Of a stretch of DNA of 64,000 bases, positions 1-12,301 are shown piece after piece. Under the pieces are notes generated by a model. It saw only the letters and a program-made list of their open reading frames with translations. It was not told the origin of the DNA and did not search any database. Made by a program: the position numbers and the translations under genes. Every line of letters starts with the position of its first letter. The first letter of the stretch is position 1. The stretch covers positions 434,001-498,000 of the forward strand of contig PUDQ02000017.1 of NCBI GenBank assembly GCA_002964805.2, written 5' to 3'. Origin of the DNA: Trametes villosa (lineage: Eukaryota; Basidiomycota; Agaricomycetes; Polyporales; Polyporaceae).

Positions 1-2398
1 CTCCTCGGCGCCGCTCCGTGTCGCTCGCAGGCCCGTGCAGGAGTCCTGAGCACGCACGCGCCAGGCGTCGCGGCGGAGGGCTCCCTACGAGCGAGCAAGT
101 CGGGGCCGGCGCCGGCTTGATCTCTCTCGAGTCTCGAGGTACTTCCCGCCGTACTGGTCGATTCAGTTCACAGGCTGTGCATGCGAGTGCGCGAGGAGCA
201 CTAACCTCTCAGCGTGCGCCCGCCGCATCCCGTTCCTGTTCGTGTACGCCGCCCGTTGCTGATGGATAGGGCGCGCGCACGCCCGCAGCGGGTTGCGCGA
301 CGCTGTCCTCGCTCACCTTTGCGCTGCCCTGGGATGGGTGTCTGGTGCAGGCACCCCGCCCGTTTTCGCTCGCAGGCACCGCATGATACGTTCCGGGCGC
401 TGCACTTCCCTGTTCTCACTGAGTTGAGCACCGCCGCCACTGGCGGTCCGCCTCGCTTCGTTGTCCAAGACGCTCGGAGTCTGCGAGGCAGACTCCGTTC
501 AGATCGTCTGAACTCGCTGCGCTTCGATGCAGCTGTCTCGATGTCCCGCAGTCAGTGGTAAGTGATTGCATGGCACAAGCGCAGCACCGATCACTCAGCT
601 CCATATGCAGGTTGTGCATCCTTGATGTCCAGATGACAGCCGCTCCGGCACGCTGGATATGCCTCAAGACGGAACGATGCGCGCGCGGCCTACGCGCGAT
701 CGGTGAGTCGTGAAGGGAATGCTACTAGTGAATGAGCTACTGACCAGCCGGATTCGGCTGCAGCCCGCCACGAGATCGCGCTGCCCGACCGCACAGAACG
801 AATTTGGCAACGCAGTGCAACCCTTGCCTCCGCTTGTTCCATCCTTGCGGACCGGCGTGGCTGGAACGACAGAGCGGGTCGCCCGCGGCAGGTCAGACGA
901 AAGCTAGGTGACTTGCAATCACTCACTTACCTTGGGACATCTTGTCAGGACAGATCCTTCGGTTCCTGCAACACGTGAAGTGCTGCCGCAAGGTCGGCAT
1001 ATACGACCGTCTCGCCAGTTTGTGCCAGTCAGGCGCCGGGGTGAGACGTGTGGTACTGGCCACAGTGCGCGGCACCTATAAGGTCAGTACGCGTTCTCAC
1101 GGACACGATGAGCTGGCGAGCTCACCTCGTCCACGTCTTTTGCTTCCGAGCGTGTGTTCGAGACGTGCGCTTTGTGTATGAGTAGGTGGGTGCCCGTAAC
1201 GTCGACGATGGGCACGAGCATGGTCGGGGATGGGTTGGGATGCGAGGCGGGCGAGCAGGGCTATTCCCGGGCCGAGGAGAGCAGGAGTGAATGTTGGGCC
1301 AGGCGGTGAGCAAGACGTCGTAGACTGAGCGGACAGCGGGTGCCGTATGCAGCGGAAAGAAAGTCATCGCCCGCCGCAAACACCGGTACGTCGATGTGCA
1401 ATCATCTGCTGTTGCGTAATCGGCTCGAGCTGACTGCGCATACCGGGAGTATATCACATCCACGCCAAGATAGCGTCAGTGTGCACCGCAGCATTAAAAT
1501 CGCCACCGAGGAATCCAGGAGGGTGAGCGTACCTGTTCCTTTGATGTGGCTGTTGCAGGGCTTCCCCGTGCTGGTCAGTATTAGGATGTGCCGCCCGGAT
1601 TGCGATGTCTGCTGCTCCGAACAGTTTGTTCCTTCTGGTGCTGCCCGCTGTCAGTCTCCGTCGATCCGTGTGCATCACTGTCAGCGTCCGGTATGTGCGG
1701 TACACATCTGCCGTCCATAAAATCAATCTGGCGGCCTTCTCAAGACCCTCCCAGGTGTGTCTGTGTGCGATTGGATCGCTTCGACCGCTTCTGAAACCCA
1801 GACATCGCTTCGACGCTTTACACATCCACCGGTAAGGTCAGTCTGGACTCCAGGGTCCATCTCAGGTGGTGTATTCCCCTAAAATACCCCTCCTCAGCAG
1901 GGTGTGCACCAGCCAGATCAGAATTGACCTCAGGAGGAGCCCCATGGCGGTGTGCAACGACCTTGCTCCCCGGCATGCCGCTCATCCTCAGGTCTATTCT
2001 GAGTGCATGCTCAGACAAGGATTCTTAGCTACGCATCACTCGGCTCCGTTTGAGTGCTCACGACGCCATGACACAGGCGATTCGTGACGGCTGTGCATCA
2101 TGTGCAGTGTGCAAGCCGTCGGGCCTCCTGGAAACTGTCACACCAATCCTTGCTCACACGTGTGTTTATTCCCATGGTGAGCTTCAAGTTCCCCCTCACC
2201 TCAGCACAGATCCTGACGGATCATAGAGCATGGCAGCCGGGGGACAAGCGAAGTTGCGAACTGTACTGTTCTGTGAATTCCCATGCCCAGGTGCGCGTAC
2301 TCTTTGAATTTGTAAGCCAACACAAACGCCGCTCGCATAGCTTTGGAGAGATCCACGTGAGCACCTATCCATCCGCACACCCGCCCCTCCCTGCCACC
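1..2398. other. Gene-poor GC-rich stretch
   Basis: I find no credible protein-coding gene here. Reading frames are short or low-complexity (Arg/Ala/Pro-rich) and overlap on several strands, as expected from GC-rich sequence with few stops. Several strings look like fungal introns, for example a GTAAGT donor near 560 followed by a CAG acceptor near 609, and a GTGAGT near 702. They may mark spliced non-coding transcripts or a decayed gene. No recognisable protein domain, tRNA or tandem repeat was seen. Confidence 0.4.
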
Positions 2399-2980
2399 CT
2401 AGTCGTCCCACTCATCTCCAACACGCCGCGGCGTCTTTGGGCCGTGACGCGCATACCGAGGCCGCTGCTCCGGCTTGTCCGTGACTGGGCGAGCTCGACG
2501 CCCCCCAAAATCGCTCCGGCTCGCCCGTGGGAGCACGTCCCTCGCCCGAACCGGCCCTCCCGGGCAGACGTTGTACGCGCTCTCCCGCGCCGCGCACAGG
2601 TACGCCGCCAACGCCTTCACAAACTTCAGTTTACCCTCCTCGACCAACGTCAGGAGCTCCCCGACCCGCCGCGGCTCCTCCCCATCGTCCTTCGAGCTCG
2701 GATTTCCGAATTTCACCCCCTGCGGCCACCCGACTAGTCGCACGCCGTACCGCAACACGATGCAGGACCGGTACCTCGACAGAGTCCACCACATCAACGC
2801 CTTTGGGTCGCCGGTAAGGGCGACTTCAATGCTTGTAAGCCACGCACTCTCTGCCTCATGCAACACCGAGCACTTACTCAGTAGGGCTGTCAGCACGGCA
2901 CGGAGAGTGCCGCGGTCACGCCCATGTGCAGTTCTGTAGTCGACGCCTGCGGGCTCGTTGCGCGCACGGATAGGAGCCAT
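2399..2980 (-). CDS. Hypothetical protein, 193 aa
   Basis: This is a single open frame starting at a true ATG (2980) and ending at 2399. I do not recognise a named family. The middle of the protein has a Trp-rich stretch and the motif GVRLVGWPQGVKF followed by NPS, at roughly residues 78-95. From general familiarity, not a search, this resembles multi-copy hypothetical proteins of agaricomycetes found near transposons. The C-terminal third is basic and Arg/Pro-rich with no visible domain. A possible alternative intron lies inside the frame (a GTAAGTGC near 2876), so the N-terminal third could be mis-modelled. It has no close neighbour gene; the flanks are gene-poor. It may be a fragment of a mobile-element accessory gene. 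Confidence 0.45.
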   Translation of the reverse strand: MAPIRARNEPAGVDYRTAHGRDRGTLRAVLTALLSKCSVLHEAESAWLTSIEVALTGDPKALMWWTLSRYRSCIVLRYGVRLVGWPQGVKFGNPSSKDDGEEPRRVGELLTLVEEGKLKFVKALAAYLCAARESAYNVCPGGPVRARDVLPRASRSDFGGRRARPVTDKPEQRPRYARHGPKTPRRVGDEWDD

Positions 2981-5900
2981 GGTCTACGGATCGCCTGGTG
3001 TCGCGCCGCAGAGAACGTGCAGTAGTACTCGCAGAGCAGGCCGGGAGGAGAGGATCTGGGGAAGTGCACTGGGAGAGCAGCCCCGAGTCGGTACGGTCTT
3101 ATATACTGACATGGCGTCAGTGCGGCTGAGCTATTATTCAATCTCGAATAGCGGAGCATATGCCGCCGCGGCGTGAGGCTACCTGCCGAGTTTGAGTACT
3201 AGAAAGAGTGCTACAGGTAAATTACCGTGATGGGAGGAATGTGCAGGAGCAAGGTAGAGAACATATTCCTTGTACTACACTCCGATGTCGCCGGCCTATT
3301 TCTTGTGTACAAATTTGAGCAATATGTATCGGAGCTGCATGGGAGACACCGTGACGGGGGCGGCAAGAAACATGCACGACATCATCTACCCGAATGCCAC
3401 CGGTGGACTTACCTCGTGCGCATGCCTCAGGCTCGTGACTACTCGCAATATTACTTACACCGTGTCGCCCGGCAGCCCGGGCGCTGCGCCGGGGCACATA
3501 TAACATTTCAACCGAGTATCCGATCCAATTTGGTGGGACCGCAACGGCAGGCCTGTAAACAGCGCCGTTGCCTATCTATGGAGCTAGATACTCGTAGCTC
3601 CTATGCACCCGGGCCGAGAAGAGACCCGATGCTGTCTTCGGTTCGTAGCACAACAATTGTACCGCTTACCACAGCATTCCTGCACGCTCGTTCCACCCCC
3701 GGGTTAAAGGCTTGCGCGTCCCCCCGGTCACTATCGCTGCAGCGCCAGTCCATGCTGACCGAGGCCAAACCTGTGGAACGGCATGCCGGCGTGTATACTA
3801 GCGGTTAACGGCCTGGCATCGTTCTCCTTCAATCCCCTTCAAAACAATTCTTCACCGTAACCGGGGCAACGTGCTGGTCCAGTCGGATCGCGCATGCAAG
3901 TCGTGCGGCTGCTTCGACAACTCATGAGCGCGAACGCAGGGCCATATCCGAGCGCGACGCCGGCGCGAAGCGAGTGCTATGCGCGAGAATGCAGCGCTAG
4001 GCAATATCTCGATTGCACAAATTAGAGCTGTGCGCAGGTGCGCGCTCGCAGCCCGAAAGTTGGCATTCCCTCGTGCCCGTTCCGACGGATGCATGACCAG
4101 CCGGGTGAAATCCTGTACAGGCGCTGTGCAGGTATACCAGTAAGATCCGTGCTGGTACAAGCGAGAGCAATCCAATCCGGATTTACGGGTGAGACTGCCA
4201 CCGCTTGCAGACGTCCGTGCTGCTCGTATCTTCTTCTCGCCTGGCCACCTGCCCGCGCGTGGCATAGCAATTTGCGACCCCCACGCGTCGCATTGAAAAT
4301 TCGTTGTCATCCAGATCCGATCGCTTTTTCACTAGTGTAACGAAACACTGTAGCCACTGCGGGGGCGGATTGTCTACCGGCCCACAGGCAACGGGCACAT
4401 TTTGTAGATAAGCAAAACGCGCGGCAAACGTGCTCGCATTCCGTCCATTGTGTACTGAGATGTGCTCTCCGCTTCCGCCGAGAGTAGGTCGCAACGGCGG
4501 CGGTACGCGCTCCGAGAACGATCATCGCGGCGCGGGTAGTCACACCGCTGCAAAGTCGCCCAGCGAGCATACGCAACTCGCGTCCTGAAGCGGACAAATA
4601 GGAGCCCTCCCGTTGCTCCGCTCGCACTACAACCGAGCGCGAACAAGCTCGGATGATGTGCTGCGCAAAGAATCTGGAACCGCTCCTATCCCTGACCGTG
4701 CTTCGGCAGGCTGAGATGCGGATGTTGGCACAGCGAGGACCCGGCCGGCCGCGCACCGACGTTCCATCGCGTCAATGGCGGCCGACAACACGAATACGAC
4801 ATAGAGCAGGGGCTTACCAGACGTGCGAGAGCGTCAGTGCCACGGCACTCGCCATGCGGGGCTCTTCGCCGCATTCGGCGTTGTATCAGACGGTCCTAGT
4901 GCCAGGCCTCGCATCGCGAGGCGTTGCACTCGACCATTCGTCGAGGCGCGTCCTATCGTGGTGCGGCGTCCGTATATTACCGAGATTGTTTCGAGAGGGT
5001 CCGCCGGATTCGGCGATAGGCTCTGTGGATACGTCTCGGACCTCCAAGCGTAGCTGTACATCGCGTACCTCGAGACTGCTTGTATTTCCGAGTCCTGCCG
5101 TGCGAACGTGCTCACGCCGCACCGAAACTCCGTCGGAAGTGATTTGGCCTGTAGCACCCTCCACGGGTCAGTTTTGTAAAGCCTCTGCGCGGCCGCTACA
5201 CCGAGTCGACAATGCCCATGCCGCCGGTGCTGTGCTCGGGGAGGACGGTGGCGGGGAGGGCGACTGACGCGGCTGGGCCTACAACAAACGATCAGCGTGT
5301 CCGGCTGCCGTTGCGATGAACGTACAATGGGAGACCACGTTCGCGTGTGGACGCGCTTCTTCCCGTGTTTCAGGGTGCACGTCCTCCGCGATGTCCTTGG
5401 CCCCTTGCCGGGCAGTGGCGAGCGCCGCTGCGCAAGCGGCGATACGTGCACTCTCATCGAGGCCGACGCAGCCGTGCGTGTCGCAGACGTGCACGGTGGG
5501 ATCCGGCGGGCAGGGGTCCACGCCGCGCGCCGGCGCGAACACAATCGGAGGCCGGGAGCATGTACAGCGTACCGACCTCCTCCCGGAACCCGCACCCCGA
5601 CGTGCATCTCCCGGAGGCTCAGGGAAGAGCCTAGCGCGGCCACACACACTGCGCTCGCGCACCCATCCGTCCATGGCCCGTGCGCGGGTCTCGCGTACGC
5701 GAACGGCGGATAAAAGGGGAGATACGCCCCCGCAAGCGTGCGTGTTCCCTGTCCGTCTATCCGACTCCCTTGTTGTGTACCCTCCGGCGCACATCGTCGC
5801 CCCCTCGTCATCTTACCCCACACCGGCGATTGACGCCCCCACGCCCCGGTTCCTCTCGTGGTGTTCGTGGGCGTCGTCAACTCGTACGTCGAGGAGGTGA

Positions 5901-8847
5901 GTACTGTGCCGCGCCGCGCGATCGTTGTGGCTCACTCCTGCACAGGTAGCGCATCGCGAAGATGTCGACCGAAGCGGCTCGTACATAGGTGAACAGATGT
6001 GCAGCCTGGGACGCGGTCAAGGCACTCACGTTTTCCTTCGGACACTCCAGCATCGCTCGCTCTGCAGGAGAGCACCTGGCGCCGCGAGCGAGGTTATGCG
6101 AGACCGGGTGGGGCAACGTCATGTGCGTCGCGCCGCCGCGGAACGGCTGTGTTGGAGGGCCGGAGATACAATGGGGACTTGAGCGGTGTACGAGAGGCAT
6201 GTTGGCGACGGCACCGAGAGCGGACGGGAAGGCGATTCAATTCACGGACGAGCTGACGAGCTACAGAACACGCAACGCATGGCGAGTATATTCCTTCGGC
6301 AGACCGTCTACTAGGAGGAAGAGCGCAGAAATGTGAGCCACCGCCGCCCTATCGCCCAGCACGAGACTCACCCACCTCTCCAGATTAGTCCCACCCGCAC
6401 TGCACAAGCGCAGATTCTGGCCATCGGCACACACTCCGCGCCCTCCGCCGCGCCCGCAAGACGATCGCGGCGCAGGGACGAAGCCGCGGTGCAGCACTGG
6501 TACGTCCCGCACTCCGAGCCACCTCCCGTCTGCGTCACGGCTCGGTGCTGACTATCCGTGTCCTCGCAGGCGCGGCCGGGAGACGGCCGTGAAGCAGACG
6601 ATGCGAGCGCGACAGGTGTGCTACGCGGTGGTGGGCGCGCGAGCGTCGGTCTCGTTATATAGTAGCGCGTACGTACACGCGCGGAATACGGGTCGCTACC
6701 GGCGCGCCGTTCAGAGGACGCCTCGCAAAGGAGGAGGCCCGGGGCCGACGGTGTTCTCGCATTCGGCCGGCTTCGAGGAGCCAACGGCGGGCTCAGGTTG
6801 ATTGTCGTCCGTGGCACACAGCAAGGGCAAGGTCGAGCGGCCCCGGCTCGCGCGGTGCGCGGGCCGTGCTCGCACGACGTTGCAGGCCGTGGGTCGTAGC
6901 GCACTTGGCATGGCGATGGCTAGGCGCAGCTCCTGGAGGCCAGTGGGGTAGGCGACGTCAGCGCGAGGGGCTCTCGCGCGATGTACGTGCGCTGCGCGCG
7001 CAGGAGACCGTCAGTACCGCACCGAATGGATGGACGAGGGAGACGCCCGCGTACCTGACGCGTTTGCGATGTCCATCTCGGCCGTGTTTCCGTCGGTAGA
7101 TAGACGTGCATGTCGACTAGAGGATACGTCGCATCACGCCGTCTCGTCTCGGCCTGCACGACTCGTACGAGGCCCGCTACGACGAGCGCGGGCGCGCGTC
7201 CCCTATGCGCCCGCCGAAAATCGGCGAAATTCAAACTCGCCCCTCGCGCGCGATTCTTGCCGGGGGCGATAGCGTTGATGTAGGCGATCGTTCGTGCCAA
7301 ACGCCATGACGGGCAGAGGTGAGGGCTGCCCGGAACGCGGGTTTCTGTGAAATCGCCCATGAAATCAGCCGAAAACGACGAAAACTGTTTCTTCTCGGAT
7401 CGAGCTGAAACTTACAGGATGTATGCGCATGGGTGCGGGGAAGCTACCGTCGCAGTGGGGAGGCGCCAGGCAGAGCGGTCGTGGAGCGAAGGCGGCTTCT
7501 TCGCGGGGCCGCCGCCGCCGGGAGGCTAGGTTCGTGTCGCGCAGCCGGGCGCCGACGCTCTTGCATCGCGCAGACCAGGTTCGTACACGTCTGTCGTACA
7601 GCTTACCGGGTGAGACGAGAGGTGTGAGGGGCGGGGCAGAGCGGGCCAGCGAGCGCGTGCGAGCACGTCTTGCATACGGCCGGCCGCGAGCGCGTGGCGC
7701 GTGCGCGAGCGTTGCAGCGCATGGGGAGCGTCGCCCGGCGTTCTCGGGAGCCGATCCGTGTCGCCTTGCGGATAGTTCAGTCCGCCTGAGGGGAGAGAAC
7801 GGGGGTGCCGGATGGCAGGAGGGGTTCTGAGCCCCGGCGGCAGACGCTCCCGCACGACGCGGCTGCGAAGGCTGCGGTATCCGGCACACAGGCTGTGGAC
7901 GCACCCGTACATGCGTCCCGGCGCGGCTACAAACGCCGCGGGTAAGGACGCGGAAGCTGTGAGGGGGCGTCATGAGCGAGTAGTTGCGCTACAGCGAGAA
8001 TGGCGTCCACGCACCTGCCACACCGCGGCCACACCGTGCTCTCCGAGTCTGCGGGGCTCCTCGTCGAGACATGACATGTCCGGAGACGTGACGGCTCCGT
8101 ACCGCCGCCAGGCGGTCTCAAGGGCGAGTCGGCGGCGGAGCGTGGTTTTGGCGCAGGCCCGGCTGCGTCAGGACACGGCTTTGCACGGGACACAGGCGAC
8201 GGCGGCCCTGAGGCCTGAGCTTGAGGTGCCGCGGCGGGATCGCGTGCATGCTATATCGGAGGACTGGGTGTCCCGGCGACTACAGTGCGCCGCTGGGCGG
8301 GCAGACGGGCCAGGCGACGGCCGGAGTCAACTGGAGATCCACACGGATCTTGCTGTACGACTCGAGCATTCTGGAGGAGGCGGGAGGAGAGACAAGAGGG
8401 GAGGGAGGGGGAGGCCACGCCGCGTGCAGTGCGCGCGGAGGGCAGGGCAAGAGCACGCAGAGGGAACAGACTCCAGAGGCGATAGCAGTGGCAGACCGCG
8501 CGCCAGAGAGGAAGGGCAGGGAAGAGCTCGAGGGCAAACAGGCGAGATGACGGTGTGAGCGAGTGCGACGGAGGGCACCGGCACGTGCACCATTGGGTTG
8601 GACCGCGCCCTGTCCTCTGCCAAAAGAGCGGTTGGACGGCCGAAAACTGGAGAGGCCGATGGCGAGGGCTGGAGAGGGCAGCTCGCCACAAAGACTGCGT
8701 TCGCTCGATCTGAATCGCCCCTCACTACGGGCGCCAACGTCGCAGGCGCCTGTGGAGCGGAAGCACAGTAGCGCACGTGACCGCGTAGAGACGAAAGGGA
8801 TATCGCGTTTTCGGAAATCGGGGCTTGGGCATTGTTCCCCTCGAGGG
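2981..8847. other. Gene-poor GC-rich stretch
   Basis: Nothing here is supported as a gene. Long open frames exist (for example minus 5880-4834 and plus 7812-8558), but their translations are low-complexity, lack conserved-looking blocks and overlap equally long frames on the other strand. Intron-like pairs occur: a GTGAGT near 5896 with GCACAG near 5945, and a GTACGT near 6501 with CTCGCAG near 6569. These could belong to non-coding transcripts. CpG is abundant, which argues against strong C-to-T decay. Confidence 0.4.
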
Positions 8848-8853
8848 TATAAA
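8848..8853 (+). promoter_or_regulatory. TATA box of the cupredoxin gene
   Basis: TATAAA lies about 170 bp upstream of the ATG at 9020. It is followed by a pyrimidine-rich leader (about 8875-9018), typical of highly expressed basidiomycete genes, and a CAAG context at the start codon. Confidence 0.6.
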
Positions 8854-9019
8854 GTCATGACACGGCAACGTCGCCCCCTAACACCTTCTGCCTCTCGACC
8901 GCCTCCTAGACTATCTTACCAGGCTCTCGGACCTCTAGCGAACCGCGACCACGACAACCGCACACTCTGCAACTTCGCGAACCACCCTACACCTACTCTA
9001 TTCTCCTCACTTCGCCAAG

Positions 9020-10316
9020 ATGTTTGCAAAACTCGTCGCTTTCGCCGCACTCTTTGCCCTCGCAGCCCCGGTGACGCGCGGTGCTGTGCACAACGTGACA
9101 GTCGGCGGCCCAGGCATCCTGAAGTACGACCCTCAGTTTATCGTGAGTACTTTCGCAGCGGCGTCCATCGAGTATACCTCACACATTCACCTACGCGCAG
9201 AATGCAGACCCCGGAGACGAAGTCATCTTCATCTTTAAGCAGAAGAACCACACCGTGACGCAGTCTTCGCTCAACGCGCCCTGCGCACCCCTCCAAGACG
9301 GCTTCGACTCCGGATTGTGAGTGCAATTTGACTAGCTGATGCTCACACGTGGAGGCTCACACAAACATCCTCTCAGTGTGCCGGTAGCGGACGATGCGTC
9401 CGACTTCCCTCTTGCCCAGTTCCAGGTGAAGGACACGAACCCCGTCTAGGTGTACTGCCGGCAGACGGGCCACTGTCAGCAGGGCATGGTCTTCGCGATC
9501 AACCCCGGAGACAAGTTCGCCACCTTCCAGTCCAACGCCGTCGGCAGCGCCGCCGGGGCCTCCTCCACTAGCGCCGCCGCCTCCCAGTCCTCTGCGGTCA
9601 CCGCGACCGCGCCCGCGAGCGTCGTCACCGTGACCGCGACGGTGACCGTGGACGGCCAGACGCAGACGACGACGTACGGCTCGTACCCCGGCTCCGCCGC
9701 GCCCACCTCCGTGTCGTCGCAGGACCACGTCGTCATGGTCGGCCAGGACGGCACGCTCACGTTCTCCCCGACGAACATCAGCGCGCAGGTCGGCGACACC
9801 CTCACGTTCCGCTTCGCGACGAAGAACCACACCGTGACGCAGAGCAGCTTCGCCAACCCCTGCAGCCCGCTCGCGGCGAGCAGCTCGAGCGGCCAGGTCG
9901 GCTTCGACTCCGGATTGTGAGTGCATTTCCGATAGGAGATATTGGCACGCGCTGACACGTCCTGCAGCATGCCCGTCCCCGCAAACGCGTCCGACCTCCC
10001 CAGCTTCCGGGTGACCGTCAACGACACCGCACCCATCTGGGTCTACTGCAAGCAGACGAACCCCGCGAGCCACTGCGCTGCGGGCATGGTCTTCTCCGTG
10101 AACGCCATCGAGTCCGGCCCGAACAACTTCGGCGCGTACCAGGCGAAGGCGAAGGCGTCCGGCGGCTCCTCCGCGCCCCCCGCGCCGTCGGGCTCTGGCT
10201 CTGGCGCGTCGCCGTCGAGCACCGCGGGCAACAACAACGGCGCGGCGCAAGTGCGCTGGGATGCAGGCGTCCTGGTCGCGACCGTCGCTGCACTCGCGGG
10301 AGCGTTGCTGTTCTGA
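9020..10316 (+). pseudogene. Secreted two-domain cupredoxin (serine-rich, GPI-type) with in-frame TAG
   Basis: Exons are 9020-9142, 9201-9316, 9377-9916 and 9968-10316, a 375-residue frame if the TAG is read through. Residues 1-21 form a signal peptide. Two cupredoxin (plastocyanin-like) repeats follow. Each has a KNHTVTQSS block carrying a candidate copper His, a conserved Cys in a PC motif, and a VYC..QT....HC..GMVF block with the Cys/His/Met ligand spacing of type-1 copper sites. A Ser/Thr/Ala-rich linker joins them. The C-terminus is hydrophobic, about 20 residues long, and fits a GPI signal. The first repeat reads GTC TAG GTG at 9444-9452, where the second repeat has ATC TGG GTC, so a Trp codon has become a stop. 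As assembled, translation would end after about 103 residues. Escape by splicing looks unlikely: the only flanking GT..AG pair that avoids it without losing a strand is 24 nt long. It could be a true null allele or a sequence error. It is convergent with the MYND gene at 10597. Confidence 0.8.
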
Positions 10317-10596
10317 GTGCGCGGTGCTACGAGTGTATGGGCGGATATGGACATGATGATGACGACGCGCGATGGACTTTACGAACGCACGTCTCAGTTT
10401 CTCTTCGACCTTCTCCGTGCAGTGTAGCATATACCGCCCACGGGCTCTTGTACTCGCTCCTTTACCTGTCTCTACGATATCAGGCTGGCTGATCAGCTGT
10501 AGCTATAGCAATTGGATTCTAGCTGGATACTACGCCGTGATCGCAAAGTCAGCTTATGGCACTTTCCGGTGTTCAAACCCAGTGACATACCGAGCA

Positions 10597-11601
10597 TCAC
10601 ATCTCCGCGCGCAAAGCCCAGACCTGCGACCGGTGCAGGCCGGATCTGGTGTTGCATTCGTCTGGCGGCGCCCACTCCCAATCTTCTAGCCTCCGCAGCT
10701 CCCAGTTCTTCCGCTTCTTCACCATAGTACAGACGTCGGGACCGGACTGGCAGCGTGCACAGCAGGAGGACGGGATGATCACGCATCCCCTGTTGATCGT
10801 CTCGATGCACATCTCCGCGATGTCGTCGCAGACCGTGCGGATCGGTCGCGGCAGCGCCGTCGTCTGCCCGCACTGGAGCGCGTAGATTGGGTAGAAGTGG
10901 AACGTCATCACCTCCGCGTCCTCGACGAGGGACATGGCGGCGATGCAGCCGAGGATGGTGCGGTCGCGGATCCGCCGGCGGAACCACCGAGCCTTCTTCG
11001 GGCTTTCGGTCTTGACGTAGTCCCAGCTGCAGCCCATGCTCTCCACGTCGTCCTGGTCCAGGACGTCGACACCCTTAATGCGGAACTCGTCGGCGGGATT
11101 CCCGGTGCCGCCCGCCTCGGGCCCGCGGGCCAACGAGAACTTGATGACGCTGGAGCCGAGGTTTGCTGCGATGCCGCCGTGGCTTAGCACGGTCGCGTTG
11201 GCCAAGGCTTCGAGCCCGTGGCCGTGTATTCCATCCGCCCAGTCCGATATAGCCTGCGTCAGGGCGACGGGGGAACCGTAGCCGGCGAAGCGGTTATGAC
11301 CGGTGGGATGACGCTCGTGGGTGGAACGGCACAACAGCCTACAGTCGTAAGTGAGCTCCTGCAAAGATGGGGAGAGCATCCGCGAGGGCCGGAGTGCTCA
11401 CCTGTGTTGGGGCCATGCTGCTTTCTGGCACGCCTTGCTGCAATACTTGGCGACGCCGCATCCGGTGCAGAGCTTCAGCTTCGTGCCTTCGGGAAGCTCC
11501 CGCTCCCGTTTCTTGCAGAGAGTGCACTGTGAAACGTGGCCGATGTGTTCAATCATCGACGTCGGGTGGGAGCAGGATTCGTCGTGGGCGTGGTCGTCCA
11601 T
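10597..11601 (-). CDS. MYND-type zinc-finger protein, paralogue 1
   Basis: Exons (minus) are 11601-11402 and 11338-10597, giving 313 aa. The MYND finger is N-terminal: CTLCKKRE, CTGCGVAKYCSKACQ, then AWPQH, with the last ligand Cys (H-R-L-L-C) supplied by exon 2. The intron thus splits the finger just before its final Cys, at the same place and phase as in the two other MYND genes of this window, which confirms the splice choice. The start is the ATG at 11601; an upstream in-frame TTG is not used. The rest of the protein is a shared, uncharacterised domain with ISDWADG, ALANAT, HGGIAANLGS and a FHFYPIYALQC block, and a CARC pair near the C-terminus. MYND fingers usually mediate protein-protein contacts; no SET domain is visible, so a methyltransferase role is not supported. 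Confidence 0.85.
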
Positions 11602-12301
11602 GGTGGGCGTAGAGGACAAACGCGGAGGGCGACCGATTTTCTTGTCGACCGCGGGTCTCCTGAAGGGTTTCCGGCGCCGATTTCCGGTTCAATCGGCGCC
11701 CGCTACTTAGTTCCATATGCGGCGTCTTGGGATAATAGCCCGGTGCTTTTGCAAAACGCAGGGCGGAGTCTACCATTCCACTATGTTCATCATCAGTGCT
11801 AGTTACACAGCCTGTTGCTGCGACATTCAGTCTCTCACCGCTTAATCGTTCACAGAGTCGACTCGGACCCTATTTGCAGATAGAGAACGAATACACCGCG
11901 ACAAGAAGATACCAAGAGCAGGGCCATCTGGGGAGGTTGCGGCGAGTGACGGTGCTGAGCGCTTGTGGCGGTGACCCTTTGGGCGCTTGACGCACGTTCT
12001 CGCCCAATCTGGTCATTTGCCACGTTCCGATTCCACCAGGAATCGGCTTTACCGTGAGTTTGTAGCCTTCACGTGACCTTCGTTGCACCGCTATTGTGGC
12101 ATGTTTGTACTCCAATTTGTATGTATTTGGTTTGCCACTACTCTGCGCCGACTGCTCAACGCCCAACTCTCTTTCTCCCCATCTCGCTGTCTTCTATGCT
12201 CATCCTCCGTCTCGGTTGACCTACGTGCGTATCCGCTCAGAAACGTTCAATTTGCATTACTGATGTGCTGTCGTACAGTCTGTTGTCATCCAGGGCCCAC
12301 C
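11602..12301. other. Intergenic region with a perfect 8-bp hairpin
   Basis: This is the upstream region shared by the MYND gene (minus) and the Helitron gene (plus). At 12027-12046 there is a perfect stem CCGATTCC/GGAATCGG with loop ACCA, and pyrimidine tracts occur at 12160-12190. No gene is supported. The hairpin could belong to a Helitron end or 5' leader, but no CTRR or terminal TC could be tied to it. Confidence 0.45.

Noticed and set aside
4834..5880. 348-codon open frame on the minus strand
   Set aside because: Low-complexity Arg/Pro/Ser/Ala-rich translation, no domain, overlaps several equally open frames; best explained by GC-rich sequence with few stops.
7812..8558. 248-codon open frame on the plus strand
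   Set aside because: Arg/Gly-rich, overlaps long minus-strand frames, no start context or conserved block.
9423..9449. Tiny intron that would splice out the TAG in the cupredoxin gene
   Set aside because: The available GT..AG pair is about 24 nt, below any plausible fungal intron length.
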